Source: Symbiodinium natans (lineage: Eukaryota > Sar > Dinophyceae > Suessiales > Symbiodiniaceae). From it: a stretch of DNA of 64,000 bases. The DNA lies in assembly GCA_905221605.1 (NCBI GenBank), contig CAJNDS010001669.1:242001-306000 (forward strand), written 5' to 3'. A program made the position numbers and the translations under genes. Below the pieces are notes generated by a model. The model had not been told where the DNA came from. It did no database searches and saw only the letters and a list, made by a program, of their open reading frames with translations. This document shows, piece by piece, positions 32,491 to 42,907 of this stretch; position 1 is the stretch's first letter; each line of letters begins with the position of its first letter.

Positions 32491-34468
32491 TTAGGGGAAA
32501 GTAAGTGTTGGGGCCTACCAAGTAAAGGGCACAGCCTGAAGTGGATTTACTGTCGTGGCTACCAGCGTGGTCAGCATCGCAGAACATCCACAACTTACAA
32601 TCCTGAATGCGATCCCCAATGAATCCCCTCATCCGAACTTCAAGAGAAGAGTTTATGTAACTGATCAACCTGTGCAAAGCAACGTCACAGTCGCGAGACC
32701 ACTTGGTGACTCTGGATGCAAGTGCCTGAGTGGCGCGTAACAAGTCCCACCTGGCCATTCTCGCAGCGAACAAAACCTTCATGAGTACACGGCTAGCAAT
32801 GGGTTGCAGCTTACCACTAGGTTCGTTGCTCTCCAAAACCTTTGCTACTCGATTCTCATGGAAAGGGGTCGCTACGTGTTTCAGGGATTTCTTGTCAACC
32901 TTGGCCAACTCACAGTACCTATCAACACAGGACACCAAGAAATCTCGCATGTCGTAGTACACAACGTTCACGGGCACAGTCATGGAAGGGGTTTTTCCCT
33001 GGCTGATAGATTCAGTGCTCTTGAACTTACTCTGTCGTCCTTCTCGTTTAGCTTCGGCTTTGGACCGCTTGGGCTTATAGCGCTTAGCTGCGAGAGCGTG
33101 AGAAAAGTCCTCGTCACTGACCTCAGCGATAGGGAAATATGTTTTCCCAGTCCACCAACCTGATTGGTCCGCGGGGCCCCCCTGATTCAAGTCATCATGG
33201 ATAGGGTCCCTACCATCATCAAACACCGTGATTCGTTGACAGCTTATGTGGGGAAACTTCGACACGTCGTCCTGCGTAGGTACATAAAGTTTCCTACGAG
33301 GATAGATGTGATGCCTAACGACTGCAGCTAACTCAGCGTCGACCTCCCAAAAGTCCTCTTTGCGGTTCGGCCGGACTTGGTAGTCGGCAGCTGGGCTAGC
33401 GTGCTTCTTGTCAAAGACGTAAGCGAATGGGTGGTCCTCCCGTGAAAGCTGGACCTGATTTTGCTCAACGTGATGACACCCGAAGTACCGTCCCAAGACC
33501 TCGGCTGGTTCCATGTCAATCACCTTAGCGATCAACTCCCAACCCTTGTTGATTTTGTCTTGGGGGCCGGCCATCTTGAAGTCATCAACGTACACAACAA
33601 GCAATAAGTCTAGTTCAGCATGGTAGAATACAGAGTGCCAAATGTCGGGTAGAACTGCAGTAAAACCAACACTCTCTAACTGTTCGGTACAGTACCTTTC
33701 CCAGATACCGCCTGAGTCAGGGTGGCCGTACAAAGCGAGCCTGAGTGGACAAACAGGATCTTCATACCCAGACCATTCTTTTGGCCATCTGTTTCGAGGA
33801 AGACGGACCCACGTTTCGATGCCTTTAAAAAGGGCTTGTGTGTATGCAGCAATGCCATCAGCCTGCTGTTTCACGTATCCGGGTTGGCTACCAAACACAT
33901 CGATGATTTTCCCGGCCTCCATACTAGCGGGGCTTGATCCTAGTTCGGCGAAAATGGCGTGAAATCTCAAAGATTTTCCCGAAATGGGCCTTGACATTCT
34001 TGTGTTTGGCTTCAGCTGCAACATCCCGGTACTCTCGAACCTTCTTTCGAGCCAGCAAGACTTATCGGCAAGCTTCTTCCATTCTCGATCCATGGCTTCT
34101 TTAGCAGCGGGAGTACTTTCGATCTCTTTAGGCCCGACAACCCTGGCAACCACAGCAAACATCTCACTCGCGACCTGACCAAGCTTGGCCCAGTACAAAG
34201 ACGCCATGCGATCTCTATGGGGCTCAGGATCAGGTTCGGTGACGACAGGCATGGCCGGGGAATCTCTAAGGGCCTTGCGAGCATCCTCCTCGGCTTCACG
34301 AGCCTTCTTGCGTTCGAATCTTTCAATGTCAGCCTCCCGTTGTGCCTTTGAATACATGTGCCAAAATTCCGAAGGGGTATCAGGTGGCCTTTTGGAACCT
34401 TTCTTATCCCTAACCAATCTCACCCCGTCCCAGTTGTACCCTTTTGGGACTTTCCTCCCATCGGGCAT
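32363..34468 (-). pseudogene. Copia reverse transcriptase and start of RNase H
   Basis: 701 codons. Motif A region QQADGIAAYTQA with D204, ALYGHPDSG (246-253), and the catalytic YVDD at 293-296 mark RVT_2-type reverse transcriptase. RNase H begins near 624 with DADHAGSHDSKSTSG. The frame before Met1 is open (EATTEPKASSTLPRHDPKT), so there is no true start: it is the continuation of integrase after a -1 change. Between about 34045 and 33960 the sensible reading (VREYRDVAAEAKHKNVKAHF) lies in another frame and then joins FAELGSSPAS directly, with the fingers segment expected there in related elements missing. RT is therefore probably inactive in this copy. Confidence 0.85.
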
Positions 34469-36130
34469 GGTCTTAGGGTCATGTCTCGGTAAGGTGGAGG
34501 AGGCCTTGGGCTCGGTCGTTGCTTCTTTAGAAGATCCAGGAGCATCCCCAGCCAGTCCTCCACAGCTCCGACATCTTCAGGGACATAGTCCTCGTTTTCC
34601 TTAGCCACTTGGTCCAAGTACTCGGACAAACGATCCTTCAAATCAGAGCCGTCCAAATCAGGCACACCGGGCGGAGGCAAAGGCTTGTCCGGCGAATCCC
34701 CAGTCGGGGCGCGTGGTCCGGCACCATCTGTGCCTCCCCACGAGCAGTCCTGATCTGAGAGGGCCGGCTTGCGGAGGCTCTCCTGCAGTGCAAGCTGCTC
34801 CGACCTCATTGGGAACGTAAAGTCCCCAGGCAACAACTCCATCCGCTTGGACCTCAGGATGGGGAAGTTTCCAATCTCGAACGCAAAGTCGCAGCCCTTG
34901 ACAGGAGTGACAAGATACTCCTCCTTCCAAATGAAGCCAGGCTGAATGTGATAACCAAGAAAAATTCCCTCAACACCAGTCGGCGCAAACTTAGAGTCCG
35001 CAGGAATGTTCTGTTTGGGGTTGTTCCAGTACAACACACGTGCACCAAAAGGGATCATTAACCCTAAAAAGGGTTCCCCATACCTGGCCTCCCAGGGAAC
35101 AATTCCATTGTCAAACCTCTTAGTGGCGTTGAGGGCCATAGCGTGGTGTTGGGCGGCCAACGGCCAAAGCTTGTCGGGGAGACCCGCCTGAACAAGGTTG
35201 GAGCGGGTGCCCTCCAAAATCGTCCGAATTTCTCTTTCGATTACCGACTTGTTGGTGTCCACATATTCGCGGGATGTAACATGTCGAACACCCAGGCTTT
35301 TGATAGCTGCATGAAGTTCAGGTGCGTTGTCGGAGTAGAAAACCCCAACTGTGTCTTCTTGACCTAGGAAATGAAGAAGGTCTTTATAACACTGATCGCT
35401 TGACTTAGTCGGAGAGGTGTAGACGTAACGAAATTTGGTGAACACGTCCTTAACAACAAGTGCGACCCTTTCGTCCTGGAACCCATGATCACGAAGGTCA
35501 CGAGTGATGATATGGTCAACAGTGATGTGGTCCCCAAAGGCCTTTGACACAATGGTACTTGAGCCCCCCTTTTTGCGGGCTTGGGGAGCCAACATCTTTG
35601 CGCGCTGACATACCTCGCAGAACGGATTCTTGGGCCTGTGCGAGAACAAGTGCTCAACAGATTTGGCTTCAGCTTTCAGATCGGCCTCTGCAAGACTGCG
35701 GGCGTTTCCTTCGTTGTCACTGTCAGGTTCAACATCGGGGTCTTCGAAGATAGTGAGGCTCAGGATTGGGTTACCCTCCAGTCGGGCAACTTTGTTGTCA
35801 AGCTCCCTGACGTTCACTTTATCCTCAACCTTGACCCAAGAACCTTCCCTGAACAACCAAGTAGATCTGACTTCGCATCTTGGAAACCTTGGTGTGGCAG
35901 TACGAAACGTCTTTGGTTTGTGTCCGACAATCAAGTACTTAGCATTTGGGTGCGAAACCCAACCTGGTCTTTTGAGCTTTTCTTTGGGAATGTCTATTGG
36001 CGGCACCTCATTGATGGCTGCTGAGATCTCAGGATCGGGGTGCTCGACCACTGGATCTCGGTCCTCTGCTGCTCCTGCGAAAGCCTCGGCCGGCCCTATT
36101 GGGCGGCAGATTTCTGAAAACCCTCGGACA
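34420..36130 (-). CDS. Copia integrase
   Basis: 543 codons from 36051, but the frame is open and sensible back to about 36123 (GFSEICRPIGPAEAFAGAAE in the shifted frame). A zinc-binding H-x3-H...C-x2-C (HLFSH, CEVC; residues 134-148) precedes the DDE core: D179 (TVDH), D241 (YSDNAPE) and E272 (NKSVIERE). A C-terminal segment with PFGARVLYW matches the copia GKGY-type region only loosely. The last part is Pro-rich. It inserts the cDNA into the genome. The reading joins protease in -1 at a GGGTTTT heptamer and joins RT in -1 near 34510. Confidence 0.9.
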
Positions 36131-37195
36131 GAATTGGCCGTCCGAGAGATCCTGAGGCTTCTTCGTTGGTACTTGGGGCGGCCATTGCTCCTCCCCCAAG
36201 GACAGGCACCATACCTCTCATTCTACACCTTAGTCTTTGACCATTGGGCGCAACGAAGTAAGGCGGCTTTTTGGGGTACCAATGGAACTCATAACCGTCC
36301 TCCATGCACCTTCTTCCAACAGAGCAAACAGGAGGAGTACTTGCGAGAACGTAGAACTCTAGCTCTTTGCCAAACTCCGGGAAGTCGATCCTGACCGATT
36401 TGTCACCCTTGACATTTCCGTTAGCAGTGATGAGGTTTACTTGTCGAGTAGCATTGCCTATCGGCTCTTCGCCAAAGTACATAGCACGATCAGCTTCGCT
36501 GATGAGGTCCTCCTCGCTCCCCGTATCAGCAAGGAATTCTAAGGGCGTGGCGATTCCTGGACAGGCGATCTCTGAGCTCTCAACGACGTGCTTGCACATC
36601 CCACACATGAGAGAATCAGGCTCATCACATTCTAAACGGCAGTCGGTTCTCTCTCCCCCCTCATGCCGGGCAAGGAGCATAGTGAGTTCCCTTGCGTTCC
36701 TAATTGCAACCTGAAGGTCATTGTTGTCAGGTTTGGGGCAATTTTCCGCATCGGCATAGCAAGTGTTGTACCTGCGAACTTTGTAGGAATGCTTGTACCC
36801 CTTCCCTTCAAAAGGAATTTCCCTGACTTTGGGCTTTTCACAAAACTTGACCTTCTTGTTTTGTTCTTTGATTTTGAACACAGTCTTGCCAGTCCATGGC
36901 GTCTTGTCGTTCGTCCCCCCTTTTCCCCCTTTCCAATCCCAACTCTCCTTTGCTGTGTAGGGAGCAACGGGAAGAGTCTTGATCACCTTGGCCGTACCTT
37001 TCAACTTTTCAAGAGCAACAGGGCATGACATTTCAGGCTTGTACATAGTACTTCTGTAGTTCAGGTGGTGTCGGATGGCTTCACCCCTTTTGAAATCCAC
37101 TTCCCAGTAGTCCTTCTCTCCATCTTGTGGGTCGTCTCCCTCGGGGCGGATTGAGGCTGCAGCCGCAATCGAGATGCTCTCCTGTCCTTTTCCTT
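36096..37195 (-). CDS. Copia aspartic protease region
   Basis: 334 codons in the ORF from 37100, with a sensible frame extending up to about 37190 (SIRPEGDDPQDGEKDYWEVD). The catalytic motif is FLADTGSEEDLIS with Asp192. A cysteine-rich stretch (CGMCKHVVESSEIAC) precedes it. It cleaves the polyprotein into mature parts. It follows gag in the -1 frame and ends at TAG (36096) just after the GGGTTTT site. Confidence 0.85.
36117..36123 (-). promoter_or_regulatory. Candidate -1 ribosomal frameshift heptamer GGGTTTT
   Basis: In the protease frame the codons are GAG GGT TTT CAG, so G-GGT-TTT has the X-XXY-YYZ register needed for -1 slippage. After slippage the reading is TCA GAA ATC TGC, exactly the integrase frame, and the protease stop comes only 18 bases later. 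A one-base deletion in the T run would look the same. Confidence 0.45.
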
Positions 37196-39460
37196 AGAGC
37201 GACCACGGCTTGGCTTTCTGCGCGTTGGCGCAGGCGACGGAGACCTTGGTTTGTCCGGGTCCTTAGGAGCCGGGGCTGCATTTTCACCACCTGTGGGAGC
37301 AGGGCTCGGTTCCCTATGCAAGAAACGGCACTTGTCTCCCCTGGTACATTTGCCTTTCTTCCAAAACGTGCATACCTGTTTCTTCTTCGGGGCGGTGCGA
37401 ACAGGGGACTGCGAGCGTGGTTTGTGCGAGAACTTGCGCTTGTCGCCCCTGGTACACTTACCCTTTTGAAAGTCGTAGCAAACTGGCTTTGGGCTTGGTG
37501 AACGGCTAGGTGATCTAGACCTGGACGGGGTCCTAGAGCGAGACCTTGACTTCGAGTTGGATTGGCTACCGGCAGAGCGGTCTCTTCCCCGGCCACTCCT
37601 TGACGGAGGGCGTTGCGGCCTTCCGCCTTCAAGAACAGGAGCTCCAAACTTATCCCCATGTGACTTAGCGATTCTATCCCTATTCTTGCGCATCCTTTCA
37701 CGGGTTAGCAAATCCCGAATGGACTTCAACAAGAACGCGTAGGAATGTGAGGCAGAACCTTCCTTGGCCCTATCATAGATCTCCAAGTCGTATTTCATCC
37801 TTGAGGACTTGCGGATTTGTCGGAGAAGAATGTCACGCAGAACCATTTCTTCTGGAACATGACTCATACCGGCAATGACTGACTCCCAATTGTGCAGGAA
37901 TGTAGTCAAGTCGTCACTATGCAGCGTAACCTTCAACAGGTCTTCCACTGAATAGAGCGATCCTACTTCTTCATTGGTTTTGAAATACTGATCAAACATA
38001 AGCAACACTTGGCGTCCTCGTACCGCACGTCCATGGACCGCCTCGGTTTCTTTGAAGGTGAGCACCTGTCGAGACAACTCTCCCTTGGCGACCTTGGTAA
38101 GCGCGGCTAGGATTTTGGTATCCAGCGTGAGGAACTTTCCCGGTTCACGAAGCTTGTCATGATCAGCGTCTTTTGCGTAAACCTCCAAAATCCAGGAGAA
38201 AGCTTCATCAGGTCTGTCTGAAGCTGCCCTAACCGCTTCCCGAGTTGCTGTTTTCCATGCACGGTACGTTTCGGGGTTAGGGAAATCTGGCAAACGAATG
38301 TTTTCAGCTTCTTTGACCTTTGGTTTGTCATCCTCGCCGCTTTTATCTCCTTTAAGGAGCTTGGCGGCTTCCAGCAACGCTTGTTGCGTCTGTGCAATTA
38401 AATCAACTCCAGTGGCTGCCGGACTAGCCGGCGTGCCCATTGGGGCCGCGAGACCAGAAACTCCTCCACCTAAGCCAGTCGGGGGCACAGGGGTTCCCGG
38501 GGCTTGTGTTGGAGCTTGTGGCCCCGCTGGTGTGGCAGTAGTTGCCGCACCACCAAAACCGGAAAACATTGCTCTTAGGCTGAGCGGGATCACGCTTGGC
38601 GATGTAAACTGAGGAGCTGTCGGCACATTAAGGCCGGCACTTTGCGGTACCGTTGCTGGGGTCACGGCCGGAGGGAACTGAGCTTGGGACGCAGTGTCCT
38701 GAGAAGCATTCCTGTCCTGCTCGAGTTTGAGCGCACGCTCAGCTGAGGAGAGTTCGTCCTGAAGAACATCATTTTGACGCCTCATTTCCTCTTCACTCTC
38801 GCGGGCAAGTAACCTATACTGCTGCATTGCCTGATCATGTTCCCTACCAAACCACTCTCCCACCTCATTGAGGGTTTGTGTTTTGTTCTCCTCTGCTTCT
38901 TCGATTAAAGTTGTTCGAAGTTGCGTGATCTGCGAACTAACGCTGGAAAAATGTTCCGTTTGGAAAGCGATGACTTGGTGTTGTTGTCGCAGCTCCGACA
39001 CGAGATGGTGATTGGCTTCGATAAACTGATATCGTTGTGTGGCAATCTCGGATTCGAGCTGTGCAACGATCTCCTCATGCTGTCGATTTGCTCGTTCTTC
39101 AACATTAGCGATTCTTTGATCATGAGCATATTCGGCAGCCTGGCGGAACCTCTGGTGTCTGTTTTCTGCTTCAGTTTCAAGTTCACCGAGAAGCGATCTG
39201 GTTTGTTCCGGAGATTCACCGATCATGATGCTTTGCTGGAAATTCTGTCGATACATATGCAACTGTGGTGCGAACGGTACAGTTGCAAAAGGAGTTCGGG
39301 CGTTTGGATCAAACACATTAGTGCCTGCTGCGCCCTCTTCCAGTGCACCGTTCGAAGCAACTTGCTCGGAAGCAGTCTGGGGTAGTCCCACAGGAAGCAT
39401 GTCGTCAGATTCCAGGTCGGTTGCCACTTCGGTGGGAACCAGCTCGGGGCTGTCTCCCAT
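37061..39460 (-). CDS. Copia Gag with coiled coil and CCCH zinc fingers
   Basis: 799 codons starting at MGDSPELVP, 64 bases downstream of the 5' LTR. Residues about 84-255 are Glu/Gln/Arg-rich and likely coiled coil. Residues 260-350 are Pro/Ala-rich. A capsid-like helical region follows. The C-terminus is Arg/Ser-rich with two finger motifs: 661-679 (CYDFQKGKCTRGDKRKFSH) and 697-715 (CTFWKKGKCTRGDKCRFLH). The second is a full C-x7-C-x5-C-x3-H. The first has Arg where the third Cys should be. CCCH fingers in place of the usual CCHC knuckle I recall from dinoflagellate elements. The true gag-protease transition is near 37190; the annotated C-terminal 40 residues are probably out of frame. Confidence 0.85.
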   Translation of the reverse strand: MGDSPELVPTEVATDLESDDMLPVGLPQTASEQVASNGALEEGAAGTNVFDPNARTPFATVPFAPQLHMYRQNFQQSIMIGESPEQTRSLLGELETEAENRHQRFRQAAEYAHDQRIANVEERANRQHEEIVAQLESEIATQRYQFIEANHHLVSELRQQHQVIAFQTEHFSSVSSQITQLRTTLIEEAEENKTQTLNEVGEWFGREHDQAMQQYRLLARESEEEMRRQNDVLQDELSSAERALKLEQDRNASQDTASQAQFPPAVTPATVPQSAGLNVPTAPQFTSPSVIPLSLRAMFSGFGGAATTATPAGPQAPTQAPGTPVPPTGLGGGVSGLAAPMGTPASPAATGVDLIAQTQQALLEAAKLLKGDKSGEDDKPKVKEAENIRLPDFPNPETYRAWKTATREAVRAASDRPDEAFSWILEVYAKDADHDKLREPGKFLTLDTKILAALTKVAKGELSRQVLTFKETEAVHGRAVRGRQVLLMFDQYFKTNEEVGSLYSVEDLLKVTLHSDDLTTFLHNWESVIAGMSHVPEEMVLRDILLRQIRKSSRMKYDLEIYDRAKEGSASHSYAFLLKSIRDLLTRERMRKNRDRIAKSHGDKFGAPVLEGGRPQRPPSRSGRGRDRSAGSQSNSKSRSRSRTPSRSRSPSRSPSPKPVCYDFQKGKCTRGDKRKFSHKPRSQSPVRTAPKKKQVCTFWKKGKCTRGDKCRFLHREPSPAPTGGENAAPAPKDPDKPRSPSPAPTRRKPSRGRSKEKDRRASRLRLQPQSAPRETTHKMERRTTGKWISKGVKPSDTT

Positions 39461-39509
39461 ACACCAGTGTTTGCCAGAGTAACCAGAGGCGCCGCAGACT
39501 CAGTAGAGC

Positions 39510-39524
39510 CTACGGCTGATAACC
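39510..39524 (-). other. Candidate primer-binding site
   Basis: Immediately after the 5' LTR the element strand reads GGTTATCAGCCGTAGG. This resembles the initiator-Met tRNA complement used by many copia elements (TGGTATCAG), but not exactly. Confidence 0.45.
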
Positions 39525-39668
39525 TATAGTTTGGGAAATCCACCAATGCAATCCGTTAAGCCATGAAACACAGGCGCACTTCTACCTTTTTGTCTCAGAG
39601 GGCTTGAGTGCGATAGGTGCAACATACATGAAGGCAAAAGTGGCAAGGAGGTCCGAATATAAAATACA
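39525..39668 (-). repeat. 5' LTR (144 bp)
   Basis: Partner of 26180-26323 with one mismatch. It begins TGTATTTTATATTCGG on the element strand and is followed outside by AACCC and a CCCTAAA array. At 144 bp it is short for a 13.5-kb element. Confidence 0.95.
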
Positions 39669-39673
39669 AACCC
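39669..39673. repeat. Possible target-site duplication AACCC (right)
   Basis: Matches 26175-26179. A 5-bp duplication is the copia norm, but both lie in CCCTAAA repeat. Confidence 0.5.
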
Positions 39674-40231
39674 TAAACCCTAAACCCTAAACCCTAAACC
39701 CTAAACCTTCTTCAGCTCAGGGCCGCTGAACGGTGAACGTGAACCCTAAACACAAGCTGCAGAGGCCCCTGAGTTGCACCTGGCGTTGTCATGCTTGGGC
39801 CAGAATTCTGGCCAGAAACTTCGGGTTTAGGGTTTAGGGTTTAGGGTTCAGGGTTTAGGGTTTAGGGTTTAGGGTTTAGGGTTTAGGCCTTCATTGTCGT
39901 TCGTGACGGGCTCCGCTTTTGCATGACTACTTGCGGTTCTTTTGTCGCGCTTCGGCGGGCCCTTGGGACTTGCCAAGGTGCCGGGTGTCATGTGCGTGGG
40001 GCCATGCATGAGACTATGACAATTAGGATTCCGTTGTAGGTGCACTTCATATTGGGGGGTTTCCGAAATTAGATAGAGGTACCTTTTTGGCGTCCTTATC
40101 ATAAGGGAGTCCTACTATTTGGGGGTATATATTGGGGGTCCCTTATTTTCGTAAACTCCTCGTTTAAGGTTGCAAGGGGATTGGGACCCTAATTTGGCAG
40201 CACACCCCGCTGCCCTGATTTGTCCTTCTTT

Positions 40232-40343
40232 GCTTGGATGTTCATGGGTAGTTACAAGTAGGGTATCGATCGTAGGGTTAGAAGCACCCTACATGGGGCC
40301 ATAAGTATAGTTACTTTGAACTACCCATGAACCTCTCCAAGTA
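40232..40343. repeat. MITE-like palindrome, family A
   Basis: Arms GCTTGGATGTTCATGGGTAG and CTACCCATGAACCTCTCCAAG; one CT insertion in the right arm. Confidence 0.85.
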
Positions 40344-40351
40344 GTATAGCC

Positions 40352-40383
<32 letters not shown>

Positions 40384-40419
40384 ACCCTAAACCCTAACCC
40401 TAACCCTAAACCCTAACCA

Positions 40420-40538
40420 GGCCTGAACTCGCGATCTTCTGGCCGCGGTGTGGGCGGCTCGTGGTTGCCGAGCTTCGGCTGCAGCGCGACGTCGCGCTCG
40501 GGGCTGAGAAAGCTGGCCCCAAGCTCCTGGTAGGCATA
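40420..40538 (-). CDS. Candidate exon, about 39 codons, unidentified
   Basis: The minus strand reads AYQELGASFLSPERDVALQP, then KLGNHEPPTPRPEDREFR. Long, GC-rich and clearly protein-like. It lies between the copia and LINE insertions. Family unknown. Confidence 0.5.
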
Positions 40539-40935
40539 CTCATGGGTTTAGGGTTTAGGGTTTAGGGTTTAGGGTTTAGGTGCATCTGTGCTTCGGTTTT
40601 CAAGGGGTTCCCATATAGGAGCTTTAGGATCCAAGTATAGACGACATAGACATGGATCCTTAGGGTTCAAGGGTGTAGGGTTTTTGTTTGCCACCCGCTT
40701 AGCTGACCTCTCGGACACTCTGCAGGGAAATGGCGATACATATCTTGGGGGGTCCTCATCTCAGCTGAGTTCGTCTCCACACCAAACGCCAGCTGAGCTT
40801 GTCTCCAAACCCAGCTGGTGTTTGGTGTGGAGACCATCTGATGAGGTGTAGGGTTTAAGGTTTAGGGTAACCCAGGGACTGCAATACCCCCTGAATTAAG
40901 GAAGATTCCTTAAACCATAGTAAGGGTTCCGCCCT

Positions 40936-40959
40936 CCCCCCCCCCCCCCCCCCCCCCCC
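40936..40959. repeat. Poly(C) tract, 24 bases
   Basis: Longest homopolymer in the window, directly after a family-C half-palindrome. Confidence 0.9.
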
Positions 40960-41188
40960 GCCCAATGAAAACAAAAACAAAACAAAACAAATCAACATTT
41001 CTTTGTTGTATCCACAATGAAAACCAGGGCCCTGGCGATCTCATGGCGCAAGTTCGTGTAAAGCCCTGGAACCCTAAACCCTTTTGCAACTGGACTCCTT
41101 GCTGCCAGGATGCCGAAACTCTTCTTAGAAGAGTCGATGAGTACAGGAAAAGCAAGCACTCGCACTGCAGCCAGTGCAGGCTTTCACA

Positions 41189-42742
41189 TCAATCTTGAAG
41201 GGTAGCAATTTTACGTATATATCTCTCAGGTATGACATTGAAGGTGAGAAGTATCTGACACTGTTCTTGCAAAACATCAGCGACTCGATGCAATGTTGGT
41301 AAGTGAGCCTCCAGCTGTGTCTCTGCCAAGGCACAATGCAGCAGGAAATACGGATGCAGCATACGCACTGTAATGGCAAAATGATACAGGCCCATCTGCA
41401 GGTCATCACACAAGGTCCAAGTCTGCAAGCCCTGTTCATTATCAATCCAGACAAGTACAAAACCCTGCTCTCCCACACAGAGCGTACACGTGAAAAGCCA
41501 AACTGCATGCTGCAATACATAATCCTGCCATCGAGGAAAGAGGCCCGAATTGACGCGACTATGGAGCTGAGCCAGAGCCTGTTGTTCAAAGAAGCAGGCT
41601 CCACGCAACTTCCATGCCAGGCGGTCGGCAGCCAGCGCAAATATCTCCACCGGAGAGACGACTGCATTAAAAGCTTTGGCAGCACAACGCAGGAGCCAAT
41701 CCAGCGGGGAGTTCGGGAAGCCACCTTGTGGCCGCCGCATTCTGATCATTGAACTGACAGCTGCCCGCACCGGCGCTTCAGGCGGTCTTCGCAAGACATG
41801 GCCGAAGTAGTTCCAGAAACGCAGCTGCCACTGAAAAGTCCATGTTTGGGGTATCTTGTCATTGAGGAAGAGGTATACAGCACGTTTGCGAAGTCTATGC
41901 AAGACCATGGCCTGCGGTTTCTGGAGCAAGGTGGGTATGTGCAGCTGCAGCAGGGTTTGCAACGCAGTAGCTTGCAGGGTACGAATGCTATCAAGTGCAT
42001 GCACGGTAGGAGGAACGACAGGTGAAGCCCAGAGCCATTTACTTCCGATGTAACGGTTTAGGATGGTCAAGGCCAAATTGGGCTGTAACCAATTGAGGCC
42101 ACGAAGTACTGGGAGCATCTGCTGCAAACCGTGATGCACACTACGCACGAAAAAGGGTTGCCAAAGATGCCACAGATTCTCGCCAACACGTAGATGCCTC
42201 AATGGCTTGCGCAAGTACTGAGTAAGATCAACCCACGGCACTTTGGACAACACATGGTCCGCAGGCAGAACCAGCTCACGACCCGCTGCAAGCGTAGCAG
42301 GAGAAGCCATGAGCTGTGTTTTGGTCAAGTTAAACGCAAGACCGACAGCTGACAAAGCATCCTGTATCCTTGGAAGGAGTTTGATGGCAGTATTCCAGTC
42401 ATCAAAATGCAGCAAGAGGTCGTCAATGAAAAGCCACCCCCAATCCCCTACCACAGAGTCAAAACCATCAGCACGACATCGTTGGAACTCCTGTTGCAAA
42501 AGATGGCCTATGATGAAGCTGAACACGCCAGAACTGTAGGTGTGACCCTGTTGCACACCCTGGGCCTGGCTGACTTCCCACTGTACCCCTTTCCATGCAA
42601 ACACCAACTGTGGCTGCAGCACAACTCGCAGAAGTTGCAAAGCTTCGCGTGCCAGATGCGAGGGTGTCGACGCGGAGATCCACCGAGCTACTGCAACATG
42701 CCGCAATGAATCAAACGCAGACCTGATATCAGCATTAACCAT
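41189..42742 (-). pseudogene. LINE reverse transcriptase, catalytic and C-terminal part
   Basis: 517 codons. NADIRSAFDSL is RT motif A, AQGVQQGHTYSSGVFSF is motif B and LFIDDLLL is motif C (F-x-DD form). A downstream WNYFGHVLRRPPEAPVR matches the region after the RT of many LINEs. It uses target-primed reverse transcription in intact relatives. It lacks the 5' RT motifs in frame, because those lie in the preceding pieces. Confidence 0.85.
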
Positions 42743-42744
42743 AT

Positions 42745-42907
42745 TCTGTGTTGGTTAAGAACGCCCTCATTGTAGACCATCCAGTGTGCAGTGGCAAGGG
42801 CATCAAGGACCTGGCTACCTGCAACACCCCCACACTGACACGGAGGAGTTGACCACGATGCAACCAACCTCCGTAAGAGAATGTGGCAATACAATTTGTT
42901 GCATGCC
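42745..42907 (-). pseudogene. LINE RT, short out-of-frame link
   Basis: The protein-like reading moves to another frame here (GGVAGSQVLDALATAHWMVY), then returns to the flanking frame at VNADIRSAFDSL. Two opposite one-base changes would account for it. QVLDAL...H is the usual LINE segment just before motif A. Confidence 0.75.

Larger units (their letters stand above)
26180..39668 (-). mobile_element. Ty1/copia-type LTR retrotransposon, 13.5 kb, with extra 3' domains
   Basis: A complete element in outline: 5' LTR at 39525-39668, 3' LTR at 26180-26323, gag, protease, integrase, then RT/RNase H. This integrase-before-RT order defines copia. About 4.8 kb of further coding sequence follows RNase H and carries oxygenase-, methyltransferase-, SGNH- and Tpt1-like domains. 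LTRs differ at one of 144 positions, so insertion is recent or conversion has occurred. Gag, PR, INT and RT lie in successive -1 frames, and more one-base changes occur later, so this copy is probably defective unless some are sequencing errors or programmed frameshifts. Confidence 0.95.

Noticed and set aside
37040-37110. Canonical -1 slippery site at the gag/protease overlap
   Set aside because: The protease-frame protein is sensible from about 37190, so the frame change lies upstream of the overlap, at AAGGAAAAGG, which has no X-XXY-YYZ heptamer in register.
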